The notes beneath the pieces are model-generated. The model was not told the origin of the DNA and searched no databases. It saw nothing but the letters and a program-made list of their open reading frames with translations. Made by a program: the position numbers and the translations under genes. DNA of 64,000 bases from Desulfocapsa sp. (GTDB taxonomy: Bacteria > Desulfobacterota > Desulfobulbia > Desulfobulbales > Desulfocapsaceae), in the NCBI GenBank assembly GCA_022712895.1, contig JAFLJS010000036.1, positions 1 through 64,000 of the forward strand. The letters run 5' to 3'. This document shows positions 1-8,152 of this stretch, piece by piece (position 1 is the first letter of the stretch; every line of letters begins with the position of its first letter).

Positions 1-1431
1 TTCACCAAATTCTTTCTCAATCTCCGCCAGATAGTCTCCCAGGTTCTGTTTCCTGCTCTGTACCATATCCAGGGCCAGCAACAAACCTATATAGGCATCT
101 TTTTCAGGAGTATGCCCAATGATTGAAATACCATCTGATTCTTCAAAACAGACAATTGCCTTTCCGACAACAGGTTTGAATTCTTTAAAACCTACTTTAG
201 GTTCGAAAGTCTCCTCTCCAAAAACATCGGCCAGCCTGTTGGCAAGGTTTGAGGTGGCAACCGTTTTAGCAACCATACCTTTCTTGCCCTTCACTTCATG
301 CAGGAAATGATAGGCCATAGCTCCAAACTGATTCATACTTATCTCAGTTGTACCATCGGTAAAACGTATTCTGTCACCATCTGGATCAATAATAGCGCCC
401 ACTTTAAACTTCTCTTTTCTTCCTCCAAGCGTTTTTATAACTGTCTGCATATTTACAGAGGAGGGTTCAGGGGCAATACCATTGAATGTTACATCAGAGC
501 TGTCACGCAGCTGGATCAAGCGTTCACTTTTTATATTTTCAAATAGTGGCGCTATATGAATCCGGGAAGCGCCGTGTACGGAATCAACGACAACTACAAC
601 ATCCTCATTAGTAGCAAACGTTTTTATGATTTCATCATAATCAAGCCCGTGCACCGACTTATTTTTGCGTACCAGATTTTTCCACGTGGCCAGTCCGTCA
701 AAAGGTTGAACATCATCTCTTTCCGTTGCAGAAATGACTGGTTTATCAAGGCTCACTAGTGGCGATGTCCCATCAGCTATAAGTTCCTGTGCCTTTTGTG
801 TAATACGACTAGTGAGTTCAGCAGCAGCTGGTCCTGCATCAGCGGCATTATATTTAAAGCCAGCGTATTCCAGAGGATTGTGTGATGGAGTAAGATTAAT
901 TGAAAAAGCAGCATTCAACTCAAGAACGGCCGCCGATAGAACTCCGGTGGTGCACTCACCTGCGTAATGGACAGAAAAGCCTGCTGTCCGTAACACTTCA
1001 GTTACAGCACCGGCAAATATTTCACCACCAAAACGATTATCAAAACCAAGCACGCAACCTCGGTTTCTTGCCTCTTCAAGGCTTGATACACCAAGAAAAC
1101 CAGCAAGTTCAGGTTCTGTATCCAGCGCAAAATAAAGATGCAGTATGGCTGCTGTTACAAAAGAAACAGACCGTACAGACAGGTCTTTGCCAATCATTCC
1201 ACGCCAACCTGAAGTACCAAATTTCACAACAGTCCGGGGAGGATTTTCGTTGCATATAATCTCATCCATAACAAGGGAATAGGTCTGATCAATGTTTTTT
1301 TGCCAACTTTCCCCCTCAACATTTCGCAGATGAACCAGCTCACGGATAAGGGAAAAATAGTCACTTTTTTGATGATCCTGTCCGATGTTACACGTCTTAT
1401 AAAGTTCTCTGATTATTGTATTCTGCGACAT
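1..1431 (-). CDS. Phosphoglucomutase/phosphomannomutase family protein (partial, runs off left edge)
   Basis: This is an alpha-D-phosphohexomutase, an enzyme that moves phosphate between C1 and C6 of hexose phosphates. The window holds the first 477 codons; the C-terminal end lies beyond position 1. Visible family motifs are FGTSGWRG near residues 71-78, the phosphoserine loop TPSHNP with the likely catalytic Ser183, the metal-binding DPDGDR at 349-354, and a sugar-binding EESDG near residue 430. The ATG at 1431 has GGAG a few bases upstream. It is transcribed divergently from ppsA across a 277-base gap, which suits central sugar and gluconeogenic metabolism. Glucose versus mannose specificity cannot be told from sequence alone. 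Confidence 0.88.
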   Translation of the reverse strand, partial: MSQNTIIRELYKTCNIGQDHQKSDYFSLIRELVHLRNVEGESWQKNIDQTYSLVMDEIICNENPPRTVVKFGTSGWRGMIGKDLSVRSVSFVTAAILHLYFALDTEPELAGFLGVSSLEEARNRGCVLGFDNRFGGEIFAGAVTEVLRTAGFSVHYAGECTTGVLSAAVLELNAAFSINLTPSHNPLEYAGFKYNAADAGPAAAELTSRITQKAQELIADGTSPLVSLDKPVISATERDDVQPFDGLATWKNLVRKNKSVHGLDYDEIIKTFATNEDVVVVVDSVHGASRIHIAPLFENIKSERLIQLRDSSDVTFNGIAPEPSSVNMQTVIKTLGGRKEKFKVGAIIDPDGDRIRFTDGTTEISMNQFGAMAYHFLHEVKGKKGMVAKTVATSNLANRLADVFGEETFEPKVGFKEFKPVVGKAIVCFEESDGISIIGHTPEKDAYIGLLLALDMVQSRKQNLGDYLAEIEKEFGE

Positions 1432-1593
1432 AATTTACTCCATTTTTTTGATACCTTCGAAATTCCTTTTGCATCTTACTGAAGAGAATATCATATTTTT
1501 TTTGCCACTTCTAGAAATTCATTTCCAGGAGGCACCAAAAAGACCTCTCTTAGACTAACTGACATTTTAATTTATATATTGTATCAATTTTTT

Positions 1594-1622
1594 TTGACTT
1601 TCATCCTGCATCCTACTATATA
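1594..1622 (+). promoter_or_regulatory. Sigma-70-type promoter for ppsA
   Basis: TTGACT at 1594-1599 and TATATA at 1617-1622 are separated by exactly 17 bases, matching -35 and -10 elements. A T-rich run lies just upstream. The predicted start would give a leader of about 80 bases before the ppsA ATG at 1709, which has AGGAGA as its ribosome binding site. Confidence 0.6.
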
Positions 1623-1708
1623 GAGGGTGGATTTTTATTTTCACGGATAAGACCGATTCGGGCTCTGGATCTGTCACTTCAATAATTTAATTTGTAGGAG
1701 AAATAACG

Positions 1709-4150
1709 ATGGCTAAAAGTCACGACGAAGAACTAATTCTATGGTTTGACGATATTGGAATTGATGATGTTCCTCTTGTGGGTGGAAAAAATGCATCGCT
1801 TGGTGAAATGTACCAGCATCTCACAGCCAAAGGTGTTGCTGTTCCCCACGGTTTTGCCATTACAGCTTATGCGTATCGGTATCTCTTAGAAGCCGCCGGT
1901 GTTGAACAGGATATCCGCGACGTTCTTGCAGATCTTGATATTGAAGATATGGCCAATCTGGCAGAGCGTGGCGAAAAATGTCGTAACATTATCCGAAATG
2001 CAGAATTCCCGGATGACCTTCGTGAAGAGATCATTAAAGCTTACAAAGTGATGGAAGGACAATATGGCGAGAATTGTGACGTTGCTGTTCGTTCATCTGC
2101 CACCGCCGAAGATCTGCCAGACGCATCCTTTGCCGGTCAGCAGGAGACATACCTGAACATCCACGGTTACGATGCAATTATTGATAACTGCCGTAGCTGT
2201 TTTGCCTCTCTTTTCACCAACCGGGCCATCTCCTATCGTCAGCATCAGGGCTTTGGTCAGTTTGATGTCTATCTGTCTATCACTATCCAGAAAATGGTTC
2301 GATCTGATTCCGCCTCTTCCGGTGTTCTATTTACCATTGACACCGAATCCGGTTTCAAAGATGCCTGTTTTATCACCGGAGCCTGGGGACTTGGAGAAAA
2401 CGTTGTACAGGGAGCCGTTAACCCTGATGAATACTATGTTTACAAACCAAAACTGAAAGAAGGCAAGCGCCCGATTGTCGGCAAGAAGGTAGGGTCCAAA
2501 GAGATCAAAATGATCTACGACAACGATCCTTCCACACCAGAGCCAGTGAAAAACATTGATACCACCGAGGAAGAACGCAAATCCTACGTTATCAGTGACG
2601 ATGAGATTCTCAAACTTGCTGAATGGGCTTGTATTATCGAAGACCATTACGAAAAAGGTATGGATATCGAGTGGGCAAAAGATGGTGACGGAGTAAACGT
2701 TGGAACTGGTGAACTGTTCATCGTTCAGGCTCGTCCCGAAACCGTTCATTCCCAAGCCAATAAAGGCATGATGGAGACCTACAAACTCCTTGAAACCGGA
2801 AAGATACTTGTTGAAGGTTTGGCCGTTGGAGCAAAAATCGGCCAGGGTGTTGCACACTGCATTGATGACGTAAAAGACATAGGAACATTCAAGAAAGGTG
2901 AAGTACTTGTTACTGACATGACTGATCCCGATTGGGAACCAATTATGAAGATTGCAGGAGCTATCATCACCAACCGTGGTGGTCGTACCTGTCATGCAGC
3001 GATCATCTCCCGTGAGCTTGGCATTCCATGTGTTATTGGAACAGGTGATGCCACCGAATTTATCAAAACCGGTATGGAGATCACCGCATCTTCTGCTGAA
3101 GGTGAAACCGGATTTGTTTACGAGGGCCTCCTCAAATTTGAGATTGACCGTCAGGATCTCGGTAGCCTGCCCGAGACCAAAACTAAAATCATGATGAACC
3201 TTGCCATTCCGGAAAAAGCATTCACAGAATGCCAGATTCCAAATGATGGCGTTGGGCTTGCCCGTGAAGAGTTTATTATTAACTCCCATATCGGCCTGCA
3301 TCCTCTGGCACTCTATAACTATGAAGAGCTCAAAAAATCTGATGATCCTGAGAAGAAAGAGATCGTAGCCAAGATTGATGCCAAAACCGGTGCATACAGT
3401 GACAAACGTCAGTTCTTTATCGATAAAGTAGCAGAAGGCGTAGGTCGCATTGCTTGTGCATTCTACCCCAACGATGTTATCGTTCGTCTCTCTGATTTCA
3501 AGAGTAATGAATATGCCAACCTCGCTGGTGGAACTCTGTACGAGCCAAAGGAAGAGAATCCAATGATCGGATGGCGTGGAGCTTCCCGCTATTACGACCC
3601 AAAATATCGTCCTGCCTTTGAGCTTGAATGTGCTGGCCTGTTAAAGGCTCGTAATGAGATGGGATTGGATAACATCAAACTGATGGTTCCTTTCTGTCGT
3701 ACTCCTGAGGAAGGCAAGAAGGTTATCGAAGTGATGAAAGAGTGCGGTTTGGTGCAGGGCGAGAACGGACTTGAACTCTACGTTATGTGTGAAGTTCCAA
3801 GTAACGTAATTTCTGCCGACGCCTTTGCTGATATCTTCGATGGCTTCTCCATCGGCTCCAATGACCTCACCCAACTTACTTATGGGCTTGATCGTGACTC
3901 AGGGCTTATCGCGGGAATTGCAGACGAGCGCGATGAAGCTGTAAAAGATATGATCCGCATGGTTATTAAGACAGCCAAACGCCGTGGCAAGAAGATCGGA
4001 ATTTGTGGTCAGGGACCATCTGATTTCCCTGAATTTGCCACATTCCTCGTTGAACTTGGAATTGACTCCATGAGTCTTATTCCGGATACTGCCATTAAGA
4101 CACGCCTGGCAATACATGAAAAAGAGAAAGAAATGGGTATTGCTCCCTGA
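1709..4150 (+). CDS. ppsA: Phosphoenolpyruvate synthase (pyruvate, water dikinase)
   Basis: Converts pyruvate and ATP to phosphoenolpyruvate, AMP and phosphate, the entry step of gluconeogenesis from C2/C3 compounds. At 813 residues it is the length of PpsA (about 790 in E. coli), shorter than pyruvate phosphate dikinase, and the N terminus (VPLVGGKNASLGEM) is PpsA-type. Order: N-terminal ATP-grasp nucleotide-binding domain, swivelling phosphohistidine domain with His429 in GGRTCHAA, then a PEP-binding TIM barrel with SIGSNDLTQLTYGLDRD and the catalytic Cys766 in GICGQGPSDFPEF. All key residues are present. It is a single-gene unit with its own promoter and a strong terminator. Confidence 0.95.
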   Translation: MAKSHDEELILWFDDIGIDDVPLVGGKNASLGEMYQHLTAKGVAVPHGFAITAYAYRYLLEAAGVEQDIRDVLADLDIEDMANLAERGEKCRNIIRNAEFPDDLREEIIKAYKVMEGQYGENCDVAVRSSATAEDLPDASFAGQQETYLNIHGYDAIIDNCRSCFASLFTNRAISYRQHQGFGQFDVYLSITIQKMVRSDSASSGVLFTIDTESGFKDACFITGAWGLGENVVQGAVNPDEYYVYKPKLKEGKRPIVGKKVGSKEIKMIYDNDPSTPEPVKNIDTTEEERKSYVISDDEILKLAEWACIIEDHYEKGMDIEWAKDGDGVNVGTGELFIVQARPETVHSQANKGMMETYKLLETGKILVEGLAVGAKIGQGVAHCIDDVKDIGTFKKGEVLVTDMTDPDWEPIMKIAGAIITNRGGRTCHAAIISRELGIPCVIGTGDATEFIKTGMEITASSAEGETGFVYEGLLKFEIDRQDLGSLPETKTKIMMNLAIPEKAFTECQIPNDGVGLAREEFIINSHIGLHPLALYNYEELKKSDDPEKKEIVAKIDAKTGAYSDKRQFFIDKVAEGVGRIACAFYPNDVIVRLSDFKSNEYANLAGGTLYEPKEENPMIGWRGASRYYDPKYRPAFELECAGLLKARNEMGLDNIKLMVPFCRTPEEGKKVIEVMKECGLVQGENGLELYVMCEVPSNVISADAFADIFDGFSIGSNDLTQLTYGLDRDSGLIAGIADERDEAVKDMIRMVIKTAKRRGKKIGICGQGPSDFPEFATFLVELGIDSMSLIPDTAIKTRLAIHEKEKEMGIAP

Positions 4151-4180
4151 GAGTAAACTCCATTAGAGTTCTACAGACGA

Positions 4181-4217
4181 AAAGGCTCAATCCACCATGC
4201 GGATTGAGCCTTTTCTC
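4181..4217. terminator. Intrinsic terminator, probably bidirectional
   Basis: A perfect 13-bp stem (arms 4181-4193 and 4201-4213) with a 7-base loop is followed by TTTTCTCTTTT on the plus strand. It sits 30 bases after the ppsA stop. The convergent MscS gene ends at 4251, and the minus-strand reading also leaves the stem into a short T-rich run, so it may serve both genes. Confidence 0.85.
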
Positions 4218-4250
4218 TTTTAAACACAGAACAACAAAGAATAGAGATTC

Positions 4251-5339
4251 TTACTCGTCCTGCTTCCGTTCCTTGATGTATAGATCGTGCCGGGGGAATG
4301 GTATGGAAATATTATTCTCGTAAAAAACACGGTAGATTTCCTTCAGCAACAGGTGCGTCTGCCTTCCTTTCTCCCGAGGATCCTTTATCCAAAGAAGTAA
4401 TTGAAAATTCACAGCAGAGTCCCCGAATGTCCGTAAGCGTAACCGGGGTGCAGGCTGTTTCACCACCTGGTTATTTTCGCCAGCAATCTGCAAGAGCAAA
4501 TCCTCCAGCATATCCAAATCAGTTCCGTAAGCCACACCAATGTCCAGACGTATTCGAAACCTGGGCCGTGGTGCTGACTCATTAATGATTTTTGTGTTTG
4601 CCATTAGGGCATTTGGAATGGTAATCAACACATCATCCCTTGTCTGCATCTTTGTGGATCGAATGCCCACCTCAACCACTTCGCCACGTTCTCCTGAATC
4701 GAGTATTATATATTCACCCACCTTGTAGGCACGATCCATAAATACGGAAATTCCACCAAAAAAATTGGCGAGCGTATCTTTTGCAGCCAACGCAATTGCG
4801 ATACCTACGATTCCGGCAGAAGCGAAAAGGGGGGAGAGGTTAACGTTCCAGACGAGAAGTATCCATAGAATGGTCGAAAAGAGAATTAGGATACGAGATA
4901 CATTTTTAAATAAAGAGAAAATATCTGCATCAATCTGGGCCCCGCCAAGGATTCGTCGTCCCTCCTCAAGATCAGTTCTGCTTAGACTTCGTAAAAATGC
5001 GACTCCCCAGACCAGAATGATCAAACTTTTACTCAACCCGGGGATGATGATAGCGTACAGATTAGGTAGTGAAGGCTCGACAGAACAGGCATGCAACACA
5101 CCAATCAGTAAGACGGTGCTCAGAAATGGACGGTGAAAAAAATTGATCACAAAGTCATCAAAATGCATTTTTGTTCGCGCAGCAACTCTGTGCAGGGTAC
5201 GGATGATCAGCAAATCAATGATTTTGGCCAGAACGGCATAGATGAGTACAATAACAAAACGTTCCAGCAGATCATACTCTTTAAGGATAGGAAATCCCTG
5301 CAGATAGCCATCAAGCCAGGCAAAGGTAAACATATCCAT
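4251..5339 (-). CDS. MscS-family small-conductance mechanosensitive channel
   Basis: An inner-membrane channel of the MscS superfamily that opens under membrane tension to release solutes during osmotic downshock. The 362-residue protein has several hydrophobic segments. These are followed by the pore helix and beta domain signature from about residue 170 (GIVGIAIALAAKDTLANFFG, then GEYIILDSGERGEVVEVGIRS) and a C-terminal alpha-beta domain. It lies 14 bases downstream of a small Trm112-type gene and is probably cotranscribed with it. The start has no clear Shine-Dalgarno; a second in-frame ATG lies two codons in. Confidence 0.9.
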   Translation of the reverse strand: MDMFTFAWLDGYLQGFPILKEYDLLERFVIVLIYAVLAKIIDLLIIRTLHRVAARTKMHFDDFVINFFHRPFLSTVLLIGVLHACSVEPSLPNLYAIIIPGLSKSLIILVWGVAFLRSLSRTDLEEGRRILGGAQIDADIFSLFKNVSRILILFSTILWILLVWNVNLSPLFASAGIVGIAIALAAKDTLANFFGGISVFMDRAYKVGEYIILDSGERGEVVEVGIRSTKMQTRDDVLITIPNALMANTKIINESAPRPRFRIRLDIGVAYGTDLDMLEDLLLQIAGENNQVVKQPAPRLRLRTFGDSAVNFQLLLWIKDPREKGRQTHLLLKEIYRVFYENNISIPFPRHDLYIKERKQDE

Positions 5340-5353
5340 AAATTAGTTTACCT

Positions 5354-5521
5354 TCAGCTTATCGGCTTAGCTTCATCTATAAGCATAACCGGAATATCAT
5401 CACGAATTTCATAGACTAATTCGCATTTTTCACAAACCAGACCATCTTCAGGCTCATTCAGAAAAACAGCTCCCTTACACTTCGGACAAGCCAATATATC
5501 GAGTAATTCCTGACTAATCAT
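5354..5521 (-). CDS. Trm112-family small zinc-ribbon-like protein (YcaR type)
   Basis: A 55-codon gene. The product begins MISQELLDILACPKCKG, has CPKC and CEKC knuckles, then ends IRDDIPVMLIDEAKPIS. This is the pattern of the Trm112/UPF0434 family, small proteins often found beside cell-envelope or methyltransferase genes; no specific partner is evident here. AGGA lies a few bases before the ATG at 5521. The gene sits between the MORN-repeat gene upstream and the MscS gene downstream on the same strand, so all three may form one transcript. Confidence 0.82.
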   Translation of the reverse strand: MISQELLDILACPKCKGAVFLNEPEDGLVCEKCELVYEIRDDIPVMLIDEAKPIS

Positions 5522-5537
5522 TTTATATCCTTTTTAA

Positions 5538-5975
5538 TTAAAACTTCAAATCGCCATCTTCCCAGAGGCCATCAGTAACTTTTCCGTCGGGGTAGGTCAA
5601 ACGCCCTTTCCCATGAGACATACCATCAAGCCATTCACCTTCATAGACCCTGCCGTCTGGCCAGGTCATAGTACCGACGCCATCCATAAGGTTAAAAGCC
5701 CACTGGCCGCTGTACTTTTTCCCATCCGCAAAACTCATATCACCCTTCCCACTTCGAGAGCCTTCTTTCATTTCTCCCTTGTATTCTCCACCATCCTGAT
5801 ACAACATGCTCCCCTGACCATCCGGAGCTTTATTTCGTATGGAACCACTATATCGAGTACCATCAGACCATTCATAGACACCTTCCCCATTCACACAGTC
5901 ACCCTCAACACAAGCAGCGTAACTTTGACCGGAAAAAGCCAAAAGAAGACAAACAGCCATTATAAAGTTTTTCAT
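5538..5975 (-). CDS. Secreted MORN-repeat protein
   Basis: A 145-residue protein with a Sec signal peptide (residues 1 to about 20, hydrophobic core then QSYA-A). It is followed by a short Cys-containing stretch (CVEGDC) and about five MORN repeats of 22-24 residues with the pattern DGxxYxGxWxxGxxxGxG. MORN repeats form extended beta-hairpin sheets used in protein or membrane contacts; the partner is unknown. AGGAA precedes the ATG. It is the first gene of a likely three-gene unit with the Trm112-type and MscS genes, so an envelope role is plausible. It carries no enzymatic domain. Confidence 0.85.
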   Translation of the reverse strand: MKNFIMAVCLLLAFSGQSYAACVEGDCVNGEGVYEWSDGTRYSGSIRNKAPDGQGSMLYQDGGEYKGEMKEGSRSGKGDMSFADGKKYSGQWAFNLMDGVGTMTWPDGRVYEGEWLDGMSHGKGRLTYPDGKVTDGLWEDGDLKF

Positions 5976-6149
5976 ATTTATCGTTTCCTTTTTTAATGAA
6001 AAAAACTAAAAAAATACCTTTTCAATTTAATATAGCACCACATTATAGAATTTTTCACAGGCAAAAGCAAAGCAAAGCTTTCACTTCTAGACTGCACCCC
6101 CTAGACATGGTACATTTGTGAAAACTTACACTACAAAAGGATAGGAAAG

Positions 6150-6962
6150 ATGCAAAATACAATTGGTTTTATCGGTGGTGGACAGATGGGTGAAGCGCTT
6201 ATTCGTGGGCTTATCCAATCTGAGCTCTATGCAAAAGAAGATATTTCTGTTGCAGAGCCCAATGAAGAACGTCGAGAGTATATGACTTCCACTTATGGCA
6301 TAAACAGCTACGAAACCAGTGATTCTTTATGGACTAACTGTGCTGTTATAATACTTGCCGTTAAACCACAAATCATGCGTATTGTTTTGGATGCCTGCAA
6401 AGAATTCGTCACGCCTGAGCACCTCATCATTTCTATTGCCGCAGGACTCCCCATCTCTTTTTATGAAGAGGGACTGGAACGGAGTGACTGCAAGATAATT
6501 CGTGTGATGCCGAACACTCCCGCTCTGGTGCTTGAGGGTGCCTCTGGAATTTCCGGGAATGCAAATGTAAGCCAGGAAGAAATGGAAAAGGCTGAAGCGA
6601 TATTCAATAAAATTGGAAAAGCAGTTATTCTCCCCGAATCATCCATTGATGCGGTAACCGGACTTTCAGGCTCCGGCCCTGCTTACGTTTTCACCTTTGC
6701 TGAAGCGATGATTGATGCAGGTATCGAGCAGGGACTTCCCAGGCCTACCGCCGAGATATTAGTGTTACAGACTCTGCTTGGTTCAGTAAAACTCCTGATC
6801 GAAAGCAAAAAACATCCCGCTGAACTGCGGGCAATGGTCACCTCGCCAGGCGGCACCACAATAGCTGCCCAACATGTCCTTGAACGTAGCGGATTTAAAG
6901 GGATTATCATGGATGCTGTTGCCGCTGCAGTAAATCGTTCAAAAGAACTCGGAAAGAACTGA
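6150..6962 (+). CDS. proC: Pyrroline-5-carboxylate reductase
   Basis: Catalyses the last step of proline synthesis, reducing 1-pyrroline-5-carboxylate with NAD(P)H in the cytosol. The 270-residue length is standard. The N-terminal Rossmann motif is IGFIGGGQMGEAL (residues 5-17), and the C-terminal dimerisation domain carries the family signature GLSGSGPAYVFTFAEA and TSPGGTTIAA. AGGA lies about 8 bases before the ATG. The stop is 1 base from the nadK start, so the two genes are cotranscribed; NADPH supply by NadK for ProC is a possible reason, though this is inference. Confidence 0.95.
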   Translation: MQNTIGFIGGGQMGEALIRGLIQSELYAKEDISVAEPNEERREYMTSTYGINSYETSDSLWTNCAVIILAVKPQIMRIVLDACKEFVTPEHLIISIAAGLPISFYEEGLERSDCKIIRVMPNTPALVLEGASGISGNANVSQEEMEKAEAIFNKIGKAVILPESSIDAVTGLSGSGPAYVFTFAEAMIDAGIEQGLPRPTAEILVLQTLLGSVKLLIESKKHPAELRAMVTSPGGTTIAAQHVLERSGFKGIIMDAVAAAVNRSKELGKN

Positions 6963-6963
6963 C

Positions 6964-7833
6964 ATGGCTCCCCTTGCCGAAACGTTCCGCAGCAGTAGAA
7001 AATTTTCTCTCCAGCATATCGGTATTGTCTGCAAAAAAGACGATTCACCTGCTGATACTCTTGCAAACACCATAAGCAAGAAACTGCAAAAGCAGAATAT
7101 TGAAGTACAAATCAATCAGATTCATAAAAATCAGGATTTGCTGATTGTCCTTGGTGGCGACGGAACGCTACTTCACGTTGCGGATCAGGCTGCACACCTC
7201 GAAATTCCTGTACTGGGTATCAATTTAGGGAACCTCGGTTTTTTAACAGAACGTACTGAACAGGAAGCACTTACAGCTGTGGATGAGTTGCTTCACGAAG
7301 AGGTAACCATTGAACAACGCATGATGCTGAAAGCCACACTGACAGAACCCGGTAAACCGGTAAATTCCCGGTACGCTTTAAACGAAGTTGTAATCAACAA
7401 AGCAACCCTTGACCCTATGCTGCAACTCTCAACACATGCAGATCAGGAGTATATCAATACGTACAAGGCAGATGGCCTGATTTTCTCCACTCCCACAGGC
7501 TCTACAGCCTATAACCTCTCGGCTGGTGGCCCTCTTGTGTACCCAGGACTCGCCTCAATTCTCGTCACCCCTATCTGCCCTTTTATGCTTGGCTCACGCC
7601 CTGTACTACTGCCAGCAGAAAGCAGGCTGCAAACACGATTCAACGGCAAACAAAAGCAGACAGCACATGTAATAGTTGATGGTCAAGCCGCATGGGATAT
7701 GAATGGAAAATGCTGCCTGATCATTGAAACAGCAAAACAGCCTTTGCATCTGATCGTCTCCCCCCACCGCGATTATTTTGCCATCCTCAGAAACAAATTG
7801 CATTGGGGACTTGGCAACAAAAGCGAAAAGTAA
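6964..7833 (+). CDS. nadK: NAD kinase
   Basis: Phosphorylates NAD to NADP in the cytosol and so sets the NADP pool. The 289-residue product has the catalytic GGDGT motif at residues 64-68, the NLGNLGFLTE motif, the NE pair in ALNEVVIN, and the conserved TPTGSTAYNLSAGGP segment. Its ATG begins 2 bases after the proC stop codon, implying translational coupling. Nothing is missing relative to the family. Downstream lies a dispersed repeat and the leader of the formate dehydrogenase operon. Confidence 0.95.
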   Translation: MAPLAETFRSSRKFSLQHIGIVCKKDDSPADTLANTISKKLQKQNIEVQINQIHKNQDLLIVLGGDGTLLHVADQAAHLEIPVLGINLGNLGFLTERTEQEALTAVDELLHEEVTIEQRMMLKATLTEPGKPVNSRYALNEVVINKATLDPMLQLSTHADQEYINTYKADGLIFSTPTGSTAYNLSAGGPLVYPGLASILVTPICPFMLGSRPVLLPAESRLQTRFNGKQKQTAHVIVDGQAAWDMNGKCCLIIETAKQPLHLIVSPHRDYFAILRNKLHWGLGNKSEK

Positions 7834-7838
7834 TCCAT

Positions 7839-8050
7839 AATGGCGTCGAACTTACCCTTCTCAAAGGGGGATAAAAAAGAGTATCCATTCTTCATGGTTA
7901 AAACGCCCCATGGTCTTCGTCACTACAAATCTACTATCCTTACAACTTACTAAAATATTCTCCTCCACCAAATCCCGCCCCGACAGGCACGTTCCTTGAG
8001 TATGAAGCTTTTTCATTAGCCATCTGAAATTTCACCTTTACGAATCTGAT
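7839..8050 (+). repeat. Dispersed palindromic repeat, copy C (diverged)
   Basis: This 212-base segment starts ATGGCGTCG and contains TCTTCGTCACT, then CGTTCCTTGAGTATGAAG, TTAGCCATCTGAAATTT and TTTACGAATCTGAT. The same blocks occur in the same order in copies A (26898-27076, opposite strand) and B (30441-30639). The central palindrome seen in A and B is degraded here. It fills most of the 319 bases between nadK and fdhA and carries no supported gene. Confidence 0.7.
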
Positions 8051-8107
8051 AATCTTGACTTTTCACCTCAATTTCTCATACGCTTGAGAGAGGACGTAAT
8101 CAGCAAA

Positions 8108-8125
8108 GTGTTACACAAGTGTTAC
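8108..8125 (+). promoter_or_regulatory. Direct-repeat operator candidate upstream of fdhA
   Basis: GTGTTAC occurs twice, at 8108-8114 and 8119-8125, one helical turn (11 bases) apart and 28 bases before the fdhA ATG. Same-face direct repeats of this spacing are typical of sites for tandemly bound regulators. A TTGACT hexamer at 8055-8060 could be a -35, but no good -10 is visible, so the promoter type is unresolved. Confidence 0.3.
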
Positions 8126-8152
8126 TCTTGATTTTCGGTGTGGAGATTCTGT

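Noticed and set aside
2327-3301. 324-codon open frame antisense to ppsA
   Set aside because: It is a shadow of a highly conserved gene on the other strand; its translation has no domain, and it lacks a ribosome binding site.
5613-5996. 127-codon plus-strand frame
   Set aside because: It is antisense to the MORN-repeat gene, whose repeats generate long complementary frames.
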